From WHUA01 sp964585785 (lineage in GTDB: Bacteria > Pseudomonadota > Alphaproteobacteria > UBA8366): 50,044 nucleotides of DNA. The translations under genes and the position numbers were made by a program. Below, piece after piece: positions 25,474 to 35,367 of the stretch. The notes under the pieces are model-generated. The model was given only the letters and a program-made list of their open reading frames with translations. It made no database searches and was not told the DNA's origin. Within the stretch, counting starts at the first letter, position 1, and each line of letters begins with the position of its first letter. Where the stretch lies: assembly GCA_964585785.1 (NCBI GenBank), contig CAZPFL010000007.1:1-50044 (forward strand), read 5' to 3'.

Positions 25474-27129
25474 ATGACGGAAAAAATGAAGGTCGGCGAC
25501 ATCGTCGCCCAGTTTCTCAAGGAAATCGGCGTGACGACCGCCTTCGGCGTCATCTCCGTACACAATATCCCGGTGCTGGACGCAATCGGACGCGGCAATC
25601 TATTGCGTTTCGTAATGGCCAGGGGCGAGGCGGGGGCCGGGCACATGGCGGACGCCTTCGCGCGCGCGAGCGGCGGGCTCGGCGTGCTGTTCACCAGCAC
25701 CGGGCCCGGCGCGGCGAACGCCTGCGGCGCGCTGGTCGAGGCGCGCTTCGCGGGCTCGCCCGTGCTGCACATCACCGGCCAGACCGCGACCGGCAACCTC
25801 GACAAGGGGCAGGGCACGGTGCATGACGTGGCCGACCAGCTCGGCATGCTGCGGTCCGTCTCCAAGGCCGCTTATCGCGTGCGCTCGCCGGAATCCGCGC
25901 TCGGCACGCTGATCCAGGCGGCGACCGAGGCGCTGACCCCGCCGAAGGGGCCGGTGAGCGTGGAGATCCCGATCGACATCCAGCGCGCCGAGATCCCGCG
26001 CCCGCGCGAGCTGGACGGGCTCACCCTGCCGATCCCGGCGCCGCCGCAGCCCGATCCGGCGGCGCTCGCGAGCCTCGCCGAGATGGTCGCGCAGGCGAAA
26101 CGGCCGCTGCTGTGGACCGGCAACGGCGCCAAGGGCGCGCGCGAGGCGGTCATGAAGCTGATCGAGCTCGGCATCCCGCATGTCACCAGCTGGAATGGCC
26201 GCGGCGTCGTCCCGGAAGACCATCCGATGACGCTGGGCCCGCTCAACGCCACGCCGGAGGTCGTCGAGTTCTACAAAAGCGTCGACCTGCTCATCGTCGC
26301 GGGCTGCCGGCTGCGCGGACACGAGACGGCCGACATGTCGCTTGCCATTCCGGCGCGGCGCGTGCAGATCGACATCGATCCGCAGGCCCGCGGCCGGACC
26401 TATTCCAGCGACTTCTTCCTCTCCGCCGACGCGGGCGCGACGCTCGACGCGCTGGCCGGTGCGATCAAGGGAAAGATCAAGGTGGACAAGGCGTTGGCCG
26501 GCGATATTGCAGCGCTGAAGGAGCGCACGACCGAGGCTTACCGCCGTGCCCAGGCGCCCTATGACGGCTTCCCGGCGACCCTCCGCAAGGCCATGCCGAA
26601 GGACGCGATCTGGGTGCGCGACGTGACGCTGTCGAACAGCACCTGGGGCAACCGCATCTTCCCGCTCTACGAGCCGTCGCAGAACATCTATCCCGTCGGC
26701 GCGGCGATCGGGCCGGGCATGCAGCTCGGCATCGGCGCGGCGATCGGCGGCGGCGGGCGCAAGGTCGTCTGCATGTGCGGCGACGGCGGCTTCTTCCTCA
26801 ACATGACCGAGCTGTGGACCGCCGTGCAGGAGAATGCCGACGTCTGCTTCCTGGTGATGAACGACAAGGGCTACGGCGTGATCCGCCACATCCAGGACGA
26901 GCTCTACGGCGGCCGGCGCTTTTTCCACGACCTCAAGACGCCGAACCTGGAAGCGCTGGCCAAGGTCGCCGGCCTCCATTACGGCAAGGTCCAATCGACG
27001 GCCGAGTTGGGCGAAGAGGTGACAAAAGCGCTCGGCCTCGGCAGGCCGTCGCTGGTCGAGGTCGACATGGACGCGATCGGGCCCTATCCGCCCTATTTCA
27101 AGCCGCCGCCATATGCGCAGAAGAAGTGA
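25474..27129 (+). CDS. Thiamine pyrophosphate-dependent enzyme (acetolactate-synthase-like)
   Basis: A 551-residue TPP enzyme with the three-domain layout: N-terminal PYR domain (about 1-170), central domain (about 190-330) and C-terminal PP domain (about 370-540). The catalytic glutamate is E52 in RGEAGAGHMADAFAR, and the TPP/Mg motif GDGG begins at 436 with N in MNDKGYGVIRHI near 462. This makes an active decarboxylase or carboligase likely. It sits 19 bp after a CoA-transferase, and GAGGAG precedes its ATG. CoA-transferase with a TPP enzyme recalls formyl-CoA transferase/oxalyl-CoA decarboxylase, but the sequence looks more like generic acetolactate-synthase relatives, so the substrate is open. 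Confidence 0.93.
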   Translation: MTEKMKVGDIVAQFLKEIGVTTAFGVISVHNIPVLDAIGRGNLLRFVMARGEAGAGHMADAFARASGGLGVLFTSTGPGAANACGALVEARFAGSPVLHITGQTATGNLDKGQGTVHDVADQLGMLRSVSKAAYRVRSPESALGTLIQAATEALTPPKGPVSVEIPIDIQRAEIPRPRELDGLTLPIPAPPQPDPAALASLAEMVAQAKRPLLWTGNGAKGAREAVMKLIELGIPHVTSWNGRGVVPEDHPMTLGPLNATPEVVEFYKSVDLLIVAGCRLRGHETADMSLAIPARRVQIDIDPQARGRTYSSDFFLSADAGATLDALAGAIKGKIKVDKALAGDIAALKERTTEAYRRAQAPYDGFPATLRKAMPKDAIWVRDVTLSNSTWGNRIFPLYEPSQNIYPVGAAIGPGMQLGIGAAIGGGGRKVVCMCGDGGFFLNMTELWTAVQENADVCFLVMNDKGYGVIRHIQDELYGGRRFFHDLKTPNLEALAKVAGLHYGKVQSTAELGEEVTKALGLGRPSLVEVDMDAIGPYPPYFKPPPYAQKK

Positions 27130-27139
27130 GGGAATCGCG

Positions 27140-27523
27140 ATGGCCGACATCAAGGACCCGGTGATGGCGCTGCTGCGCGACTTCGGCAAGGCCTTCAACC
27201 GCGGCGACATCGATGGCATCCTCGCCTGCGTCACCGACGACTTCGAGTGGCGGCTGGCGGCGGGCCCCGACGCGCCCGACGGCCGCATCGTCCGCGGCAA
27301 GGAAGCGGTGCGCGCCGCGCTCGAGGAACGCGACCGCGAGATCGCCGAGATGCGCTTTTCCGAGACCAGCGTAGCGGTCGCCGGCGACACGGTGTTCGGC
27401 TGCTTCCGCGCCACCGGCAAGACCCGCGACGGGCAGCCCATCGACCGCCGCGGCGTCGACATCTACCGCATCCGCGACGGCAAGATCGCGCTGAAGGACA
27501 GCTATTGGAAGCAGGTGGGGTAG
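27140..27523 (+). CDS. SnoaL/NTF2-like protein
   Basis: A 127-residue protein of the NTF2-like cone fold: PVMALLRDFGKAFNRGDIDGILACVTDDFEWRLA, then VRGKEAVRAALEERD, VAVAGDTVFGCFRATGKTRDG and a final DIYRIRDGKIALKDSYWKQ. Relatives include SnoaL cyclases, ketosteroid isomerases and many uncharacterised catabolic helpers. The ATG at 27140 follows GAGGGAATCGCG, 10 bp after the TPP-enzyme stop, so it is in the same operon and probably serves the same pathway. No catalytic residues could be assigned confidently. Confidence 0.85.
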   Translation: MADIKDPVMALLRDFGKAFNRGDIDGILACVTDDFEWRLAAGPDAPDGRIVRGKEAVRAALEERDREIAEMRFSETSVAVAGDTVFGCFRATGKTRDGQPIDRRGVDIYRIRDGKIALKDSYWKQVG

Positions 27524-27572
27524 GGCGGCAGCCTTTTTGGGCGGATTTGGCTGCGCCCCCTTATGGGCTGCG

Positions 27573-27797
27573 TCAGGCCGCCTTGCCGGCGGCCATCTGG
27601 CGCACCGCTTCCGCGGTCAGCGGATTGCCGCCGATCGCCCACTGGCCGCTCTTCACTTCGAGAACGCGTACCCAGGTCACGCCGCGCATGGCTTCGCCCT
27701 CGACCGACACCATGGCGTCGGTGACGCGCTCGATCATCTCGCGCTTCTGCTGCTCGTTGAACACGCCTTCGATCACTTGAACATCGACTAACGGCAT
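27573..27797 (-). CDS. 4-oxalocrotonate tautomerase-like protein
   Basis: A 74-residue member of the tautomerase superfamily. The chosen start, ATG 27797, gives MPLVDVQVIEGVF; Met removal exposes Pro1, the catalytic base of the family. FNEQQKREMIERVTDAMVSVEGEAMRGVTWVRVLEVKSGQWAIGG matches the beta-alpha-beta fold with its basic residues. The frame continues upstream to 27890 but without Pro1 at the start. It probably isomerises an enol/keto acid. It is divergent from the MocR regulator with a 169-bp gap holding an inverted-repeat operator candidate, so it is likely that regulator's target. Confidence 0.9.
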   Translation of the reverse strand: MPLVDVQVIEGVFNEQQKREMIERVTDAMVSVEGEAMRGVTWVRVLEVKSGQWAIGGNPLTAEAVRQMAAGKAA

Positions 27798-27845
27798 TGG
27801 TCCGCTCCGTTGTAATGAGAATTGACGATGGGCGAACGGTATCGG

Positions 27846-27896
27846 ATAGTTTGGCGAAGACTTAGATACAGTTTGATCGAACTTCGTCAAACTGTA
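27846..27896. promoter_or_regulatory. Candidate MocR operator: half-site plus perfect inverted repeat
   Basis: TACAGTTTGA (27867-27876) and TCAAACTGTA (27887-27896) form a perfect 10-bp inverted repeat with a 10-bp spacer. A third half-site, ATAGTTTGG, starts at 27846, a 22-bp direct repeat of the left arm (about two helical turns). It lies between the divergent tautomerase and MocR genes. MocR-type regulators such as GabR and PdxR bind combined direct and inverted half-sites, so the layout suits. Confidence 0.65.
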
Positions 27897-27966
27897 CCGG
27901 TAAAATTACCATGCCAGTCAGGCATCCATAGGCTTGGCGCCGATGGAAGGCCGGGAGGCGCTAACG

Positions 27967-29388
27967 ATGCATCCGATCACCATCCGACGGGATAGCGGCG
28001 ACACCTTGGTCGATCAGATCGTCGGCGAGATCCAGCGCCAGATTCACGAGCGCACGCTGCGCCCGGGCGCCAAGCTGCCGTCGATCCGGGCCTTCGCGAA
28101 GGATCACGAGGTCAGCCGCTTCACCGTCGTCGAGGCCTACGACCGGCTGGTGGCGCAGGGCTACGTGCAGTCGCGCCGCGGCGCGGGTTTCTTCACCAAG
28201 GCGGAAGAGCCGCGGCCGCAGCTCCCCGACCGCAGCGAGGCCAATAGCCGCAACAAGGAGATGGTCTGGCTGATCCGCCGCCTCCTGACCGCCCGCGAAG
28301 GGATGATCCTGGCCGGCGGGCCGTGGCTGCCGAACGAATGGCTCGACGACGGGCATGTCGGCCGGATGCTGCGCGGGCTGGCGACGGGGCGCGGCGGCCA
28401 TCTCGTCGAATACGGCAACCCGTTCGGTTATCGGCCGCTGCGCGCGCATATCGCCGAGACGCTGCTGCCCGAGATCGGCATCCAGGCGGCCGCGTCGCAG
28501 ATCCTGCTGACGAACGGCGCGAGCCAGGCGCTCGACCTGATCAGCCGCTGCATCCTCAGCCCCGGCGACGCCGTGCTGGTGGACGATCCAGGCTACTACA
28601 ACATGTTCGGCAATCTGCGTCTGCAGGGGCTGACCCTGCTGGGCGTCCCGCGCGGCGTCGACGGCCCGGAGCTCGACGCGCTGGACGCGCTGGCGGCGCG
28701 GCACAAGCCGAAGCTCTTCTTCACCCAGTCGATCCTGCAGAACCCGACCGGCACGACGATGAGCCCGCATGTCGCGCACCGCATCCTGCAGATCGCCGAG
28801 CGGCACAACTTCTCCATCGTCGAGGACGACCTGTTTTCCGATCTCTATGTCGGGAACACGCCGCGGCTCGCCGCGCTCGACCAGCTCAACCGCGTGATCT
28901 ACGTCCGCAGCTTCTCGAAGACGCTGTCCGGCAGCCTGCGGGTCGGCGTCATCGCCTGCAGCCCTGATCACGTCGAGGATCTGGCCGACACCAAAATGCT
29001 GACCGCGATCACCACGTCGCAGTTCACCGAGAAGCTGCTGTATCGGGTGCTGGTGGAGGGCCACTACCGCAAGCTGCTGACGCGGCTGCGCGAGCGGGTG
29101 GGGGAGGCGCGGGCCGCAACCATGCGCGCCTTCGACCGTATCGGGCTCGAGACCTTCTGCGCGTCGGATGCCGGGATGTTCCTCTGGGCGCGCTTCCCGT
29201 CCGTCGCCGACGCGCTGCCACTCGCCGAGCGCGCCTGCGAGCAAGGTATCCTGCTGGCGCCGGGCACGGTTTTCCGACCGAACCTGCAGCCTTCGCCCTG
29301 GATGCGGTTCAACGTCGCCGTCTGCCGGGACGCCGCGGTGCAGGAGCGGATCGCGACGCTGCCGTCGCTTATCGCAAAAGGCGCCTGA
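27967..29388 (+). CDS. MocR-type regulator (GntR HTH fused to PLP aminotransferase domain)
   Basis: A 473-residue MocR/PdxR-like transcription factor. Residues about 8-75 are a GntR winged helix (DQIVGEIQRQIHERTLRPGAKLPSIRAFAKDHEVSRFTVVEAYDRL), followed by a linker and a fold-type I aminotransferase domain (from about 115) with the Schiff-base lysine K318 in YVRSFSKTLSGSLRVG. Such regulators sense PLP or amino-compound ligands without catalysis. The ATG at 27967 follows CGGGAGGCG. A perfect inverted repeat and a third half-site lie upstream, between it and the divergent tautomerase. Typical MocR targets are PLP, taurine, GABA or ectoine genes; none is adjacent, so the ligand is unknown. Confidence 0.94.
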   Translation: MHPITIRRDSGDTLVDQIVGEIQRQIHERTLRPGAKLPSIRAFAKDHEVSRFTVVEAYDRLVAQGYVQSRRGAGFFTKAEEPRPQLPDRSEANSRNKEMVWLIRRLLTAREGMILAGGPWLPNEWLDDGHVGRMLRGLATGRGGHLVEYGNPFGYRPLRAHIAETLLPEIGIQAAASQILLTNGASQALDLISRCILSPGDAVLVDDPGYYNMFGNLRLQGLTLLGVPRGVDGPELDALDALAARHKPKLFFTQSILQNPTGTTMSPHVAHRILQIAERHNFSIVEDDLFSDLYVGNTPRLAALDQLNRVIYVRSFSKTLSGSLRVGVIACSPDHVEDLADTKMLTAITTSQFTEKLLYRVLVEGHYRKLLTRLRERVGEARAATMRAFDRIGLETFCASDAGMFLWARFPSVADALPLAERACEQGILLAPGTVFRPNLQPSPWMRFNVAVCRDAAVQERIATLPSLIAKGA

Positions 29389-29392
29389 CCCG

Positions 29393-31322
29393 TCAGCGCA
29401 GATCCGCGCAGCGGTATAGATAGAGCCGCCGGATCGGCGGGCGGACGACGCCCCTTTTCGCCGCGTCCAGATCGTAGATCGGCGCCGGCGTATCCCATTC
29501 TGCGGCGTAGGCACCCGGCACGGCGCGCGAGAGCACCATGGCGTCGAGCGCGCTGTCCGCACGGCAGGCGGATGCCAGCATCGAACGCGTGAGCGCGGGA
29601 GGCGGCGGCGGCAACGTCTGGCTCGCCCGGAAGCTATCGAGCAGGTCCCGATCCACCAGCGGCTCGATGACATGCGCGCGATCGCGATAGGCCAGCGCCG
29701 TCGCGCGGCGGAAGACAATGCCGGCCCCTTGCGCGCGGGAAAAATAGCTCGGGCGGTGCAGCAGCAACCAAGAGCCGAGCACATCCCCCTCCCAAAAGAC
29801 CTGGGCGTCCCGCGGCAGCGCCGTCTCGAACGCCGTGATCGCAGGCTCCGCGGCGACCACGCGCGTCCAGGCGGCGCGGCGGTCCCAGGCGCCGGCCGAC
29901 GCCAGCGCGAGCACGAGCGCCGCCACCGGCAAGGCGTGCTTGGCCGCGTTCGGCCAGCGGCGGTAAAGGACCGTCGCGACAATCGCCGCAAGGACCACCT
30001 CGATCACCGTGAGCCGTCCGAAATTGCCCCAGAACGCGCCCGCGTCGGGCATCGCCGTGACAAACCCTTTGAGCGAGACGACGCGGTAGACAACAAGGAA
30101 GCCGAGCACGAGGCCGGTAAGGCAAGCGGCCACACCCCGTGCGACCGGGGACAGCGGCTTCACAGCGCCGCGCAGGCGCGCCACGGCCAGCGCCAGCACG
30201 AATGCCGCGACGGCGATGCTGGCGACGGGCGGCAGTATCAGGCTGGCGAGCCAGGACAGCCCGACCAGGGCGATCAGGGCAAGACCGTCTTGCTCGAGCC
30301 GCCACAACGCGGCGACCAGGACGCCCATCCCGAGATAGGCGAAAACCTGCAGCAGCCAGAGCGTCCGCCAGGGCTGGACCTCGGTCAGGAACAGGTTGTG
30401 CAGGAGGTCGGCGCCGAGATGGGCCACCGCCAGACCGCCGAGGCCGGCCGCGATCCCGGCGAACAGGAGCCGCCGCTGCCAGCCGGACAGCACCGCCGCG
30501 CCGGCGAGCGCCGTGGCCGTCGCCATCATCACGGGACTCCAATCCAGCGGCCGCCACAGCGACGGAAACAGGAAGATGGTGCGCTGCTGCACGACGGCGA
30601 GCCATGCCGCGTCCATGCGCCGCAAAAGCCCGTCGAAGGGCGCGACGCCGGCATAGGCCAGGACAACGGCGGCGGCGGCACCGGCGAGACCAAGCAGAAG
30701 CCAGCGCCAGTCCTGCAGGACGAGGAAGCAGAAGCCGACGCCGATAACGGTCGCCGCCATGATTGGATGGATGAGGGCGGCCGCGACGATCAGCACCGCC
30801 GCCGGAATCAGCCGGCGATCCGTCAGCGCCCACAGCGCCCAAAGCCCGAAGCCCTCGGCGAGCAGGCGTGGCGTCGCGAAGCCCTCGCCATAAGAGAAGA
30901 CCTGCCAGCCGCCGTAAGAGGCCGGCATGACCGCGACCAGCGCCAGCCCCGCGACGGCGGCGGCCCGGCTCGGCGCCAGCCGCAACGCGAGCGCCGCGGC
31001 CCCGGACAGCCACAAAGCCTGCCCGACGGCGACGACGAGCATGCTCGCGGCCGACGGCCCGACGCGGCCGACCAGCGGCGCGAACAGGCGTGAGAACAGG
31101 GTAAACGCGTCCTGCGAGCCGAAAGCGAAGAAAAGATCGCGGTCGTACACACCCGGATCGAGCGCGTGCAGCGCCTGGGCGACGTAAAGACGGGCGTCGT
31201 GCACGATCCCGGTATAGGGGTGGAAGGCGAGCCATGCACCGACCACGAGCAGCGCCGGGCTCGCGCGCCTGAGCAGCCCCGCGATGTCGAGCTCCGCCGG
31301 CCGCACGAAAACCAGCGCGGCG

Positions 31323-31342
<20 letters not shown>
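29393..31342 (-). CDS. Polytopic membrane protein of unknown function (GT-C-like)
   Basis: A 649-residue protein with many hydrophobic segments from about residue 25 to 480, then a soluble C-terminal part of about 160 residues (AWDRRAAWTRVVAAEPAITAFETALPRDAQVFWEGD). The first extracytoplasmic loop holds acidic and aromatic residues (HPYTGIVHDARLYVAQALHALDPGVYDRDLFF), as in GT-C glycosyltransferases, where an aspartate there is catalytic. No known family was recognised with certainty. It overlaps the FAD oxidoreductase gene by 20 bp and belongs to the same transcript, with GtrA upstream, which supports an envelope polysaccharide or lipid-linked sugar role. Confidence 0.8.
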
Positions 31343-32897
<1,555 letters not shown>

Positions 32898-32901
32898 GGC
32901 C

Positions 32902-33366
32902 TTATCCTTTCGAAGCGGCTGGCTGGGTGAACAGGACGGCTTTCCGGACGGAGAAGTTGAAGATGAAGACCAGGCCGACCGACGCGAGCTTGGAGACGGC
33001 GTAGGGGAACAACGCGATCTCGGTCAGGGCGAACATCACGACCTGATTGATGACGAGACCCGCGACGCCGATCAGAAGGAAGATCGTCCGCTCGGCCCAG
33101 ACATTGGCGAGCCGGCGCGTCGTGAAGACCCAGCGGACGCTGAGGACGTAGGTGATCAGGATGCCGACGCTAAAGCCGATCGCAGCGGATAGGAGGTAGT
33201 GGACGCCGGCCAGTTCGGTCAGCAGGACCAGCGTGCCGAAATCGCCGGCGAGCGCCAGCGCGCTCGCGGCCGCATAGCCCAGGAACTCACCAAACGGCGC
33301 GCCGTCGGGTTGCCGCCTGACGATCAGACACAAGCCGTGCCAAAGGTTGTCCGCTCTCGCCGACAT
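32902..33366 (-). CDS. GtrA-family membrane protein
   Basis: A 154-residue four-helix protein of the GtrA family. The sequence FGEFLGYAAASALALAGDFGTLVLL, then HYLLSAAIGFSVGILITYVLSVRWVF, and FLLIGVAGLVINQVVMFALTE, KLASVGLVFIFNFSVRKAVLF are typical; the RWVF and NF-VRK motifs are conserved. GtrA proteins are linked to flipping or transfer of undecaprenyl-phosphate-bound sugars. It is the first gene of the operon that includes the FAD oxidoreductase and the 649-residue membrane protein. An imperfect palindrome (GTAAACC/GGTTAAC, 33443-33461) lies about 80 bp upstream and could be its operator. Confidence 0.9.
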   Translation of the reverse strand: MSARADNLWHGLCLIVRRQPDGAPFGEFLGYAAASALALAGDFGTLVLLTELAGVHYLLSAAIGFSVGILITYVLSVRWVFTTRRLANVWAERTIFLLIGVAGLVINQVVMFALTEIALFPYAVSKLASVGLVFIFNFSVRKAVLFTQPAASKG

Positions 33367-33789
33367 GAAATCCCGCGGCCATTCCCCTCATCGCTCCTTT
33401 CGGAGAAGCGTGAGGACTCTGCCCGGGAGTGCTTTAGAAAAAGTAAACCGAATTGGTTAACGCCGCCGCAAGGCCCGGAATTGCAGGGTTTCCGGGCGAG
33501 GTGTCGCAGGCTCCGATCCCACATCTGCCGCTCCGCCTGCGCCGCCGGCCCGGATCCCGAAGTCCACGGCGCCAACGGGAGCCTGCCCTCGGCCGCGTGA
33601 AGGCCCGCCAAGTCAGCGCAGAGAACCAACTTAAAGTATAATATTGTGGAAAAATATGTTTGATGATTGAGAATTTATTTATTAGATTTTCAATCTATAG
33701 ATAGACCGATAAGGGGCCGATTTCGCCCGCGCACACCGCCTTTTCTCCGCGAAAGCCTGCCTGACGCAATCGATGACCGAACGGCCCTC
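33367..33789. promoter_or_regulatory. Intergenic region with AT-rich patch between divergent genes
   Basis: These 423 bp separate gtrA from the forward membrane-protein gene. From about 33625 to 33715 the DNA is AT-rich, with a TATAAT at 33637-33642 and an inverted repeat GATTGAGAA/TTTTCAATC (33665-33695, one mismatch). A GTAAACC/GGTTAAC dyad lies at 33443-33461. No gene is convincing in it. Promoters in both directions are expected, and the low GC suggests a regulated or acquired locus. Confidence 0.55.
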
Positions 33790-35367
33790 ATGACGTCCAT
33801 CCGCCGTCTCGACGGGATCCTGGCCGCGGCAACGGCGGTTTCGGCGATCCTGTTCTTCACCGCCGCCTTCGCAACGTTCAACCAGAACGATTTCATGTAT
33901 GCGACGGCGCCGATCTTTTGGGGACGGCTGACGCTCTACCGGGATTTGATGTTCGTGCAGGCGCCCGGCAGCGTCGCCATCTACGGCTTGATCTACCAGG
34001 CCGTGGGGCCGGCCGATTTCTATCTCGCGCTGCGATTTTTTTGTCTCGCCGTTCTGCTGCTGGCCTGCCTACTGACCTTTCAGCTCAGCCGTCGGATGGC
34101 CGGGGGGAGGCCCGCGATCATGGCGCTGGCCTTTCTTCTTATCTCACCCTTCGTCGCCAGCATCGCCGTCGATAGCGGCAGCACGTCCCTGGCGCTGCTC
34201 GGTCTCATTTGCGCGGTTTACGTCTACGTCGCCCGTCCGTGCGGCGTCCGCACCGCTGCGGCAACCGGCCTCGCGATCGGCCTTGCCGCGACGATGAAGC
34301 TGAATTTCGCGCTCTACGCCATTCCATTCGGGCTTTTCATCGCGCGCCGCGCGGGCTTGCGCAGCCGGGAAGCGGCGGCCTACGGCGCGGGCGGCGTCAT
34401 CGGCGCATCGATGATCTGGTACTATCTTCTCACCGATTTCAGCCATTTCTGGTTCTTCAACATCCGTTTTCACGCGCTGATGAACATCTGGCGCGAAGCG
34501 CATGGCGAAACCGTGGCGCCCGTGCTCGTTATCGCCACGATCCTCTTCGCCCTCTACGCGGGCCCGGTCCTCTACCTGGGCTACAAGGCGATCCGGACCA
34601 CGGATTCGCCGGACGAGCGCCGCCGGCTAGGGGAGCTGGGGGGCTTGCTGGCGACATCGCTCGCCGCCGCCTTTTCGCCGATTTATTACGCGCCGCAATA
34701 CCTTGCGGCCCCCGTCTTCCTTCTGACGATCGGCTTCGCCTTCGCCCTGAATATCCTCGACCGCGGGGACGAGACGACGCAACGCACTGCCTGGCGGCTC
34801 GCCTGGGCCGCCGTGGCTGCCCTGGGAGCGCTTTTCTGGGTCCAGACCCTGCCGCCGCTGGCGCGGAGTGTTATGTCGAACACCGCGTCGATCCCGCGAA
34901 TCCGCGCGGTGCGCCATCGCATCCAGGCGCTCGCTTCGTCCCATCTCGCCGGCACGCCGTGCAACATGGCTGCGATCTCGTTCAGCCCCTTGCCGCTGCT
35001 CGGCACCGCGTTCGACATCGCGCCGCTCAGCGCGTCGGGGCCCTTTCTCCCGATGCTGACGGCGCAAATACAGCAAAACGCCCCGGCATTCGCTCAATAC
35101 GCCTTCACCGCCGATGCGCTCGACCAGGCCAAGGCGACAGCCTTTCTCGTCGGCTATTTTCCGACGATCGTCGCCGAGCAGATGCTCGTCGCCTATGCGC
35201 GCGCGAAGGATTTCGTCGCCTTCGATGTCGGCCGGTTGCCGGAGCGCTCGTGGCGCGACGCGCCGCCGAAGATACGCCTCCTTATCCGCCGGTCATGCAT
35301 GACCCGGCCGCCAAGCCCTTCGTCGGCGCGTCAGCGCGGAGCGGCGCCCGGCTTCACGACGCGGTAA
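33790..35367 (+). CDS. Polytopic membrane protein, GT-C glycosyltransferase-like
   Basis: A protein of 525 residues with many membrane helices (from LDGILAAATAVSAILFFTAAFATF). Its first outer loop, NQNDFMYATAPIFWGRLTLYRDLMFVQAPGS, holds an early acidic residue and the R-D-L-x-x-x-x-x-P-G-S pattern seen in ArnT/PMT-like transferases, so a lipid-linked sugar transferase is likely but unproven. The frame continues upstream to 33667 using TTG; ATG 33790 is preferred since it starts just before the first helix, though neither has a clear ribosome site. Its 3' end overlaps the convergent 544-residue membrane-protein gene by 37 bp. It faces the GtrA operon across a shared AT-rich control region. Confidence 0.8.
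   Translation: MTSIRRLDGILAAATAVSAILFFTAAFATFNQNDFMYATAPIFWGRLTLYRDLMFVQAPGSVAIYGLIYQAVGPADFYLALRFFCLAVLLLACLLTFQLSRRMAGGRPAIMALAFLLISPFVASIAVDSGSTSLALLGLICAVYVYVARPCGVRTAAATGLAIGLAATMKLNFALYAIPFGLFIARRAGLRSREAAAYGAGGVIGASMIWYYLLTDFSHFWFFNIRFHALMNIWREAHGETVAPVLVIATILFALYAGPVLYLGYKAIRTTDSPDERRRLGELGGLLATSLAAAFSPIYYAPQYLAAPVFLLTIGFAFALNILDRGDETTQRTAWRLAWAAVAALGALFWVQTLPPLARSVMSNTASIPRIRAVRHRIQALASSHLAGTPCNMAAISFSPLPLLGTAFDIAPLSASGPFLPMLTAQIQQNAPAFAQYAFTADALDQAKATAFLVGYFPTIVAEQMLVAYARAKDFVAFDVGRLPERSWRDAPPKIRLLIRRSCMTRPPSPSSARQRGAAPGFTTR

Noticed and set aside
24066..27129. Calling the CoA-transferase and TPP enzyme formyl-CoA transferase and oxalyl-CoA decarboxylase
   Set aside because: The gene order suggests it, but the TPP enzyme reads as a generic acetolactate-synthase relative and the CoA-transferase has a different domain order.
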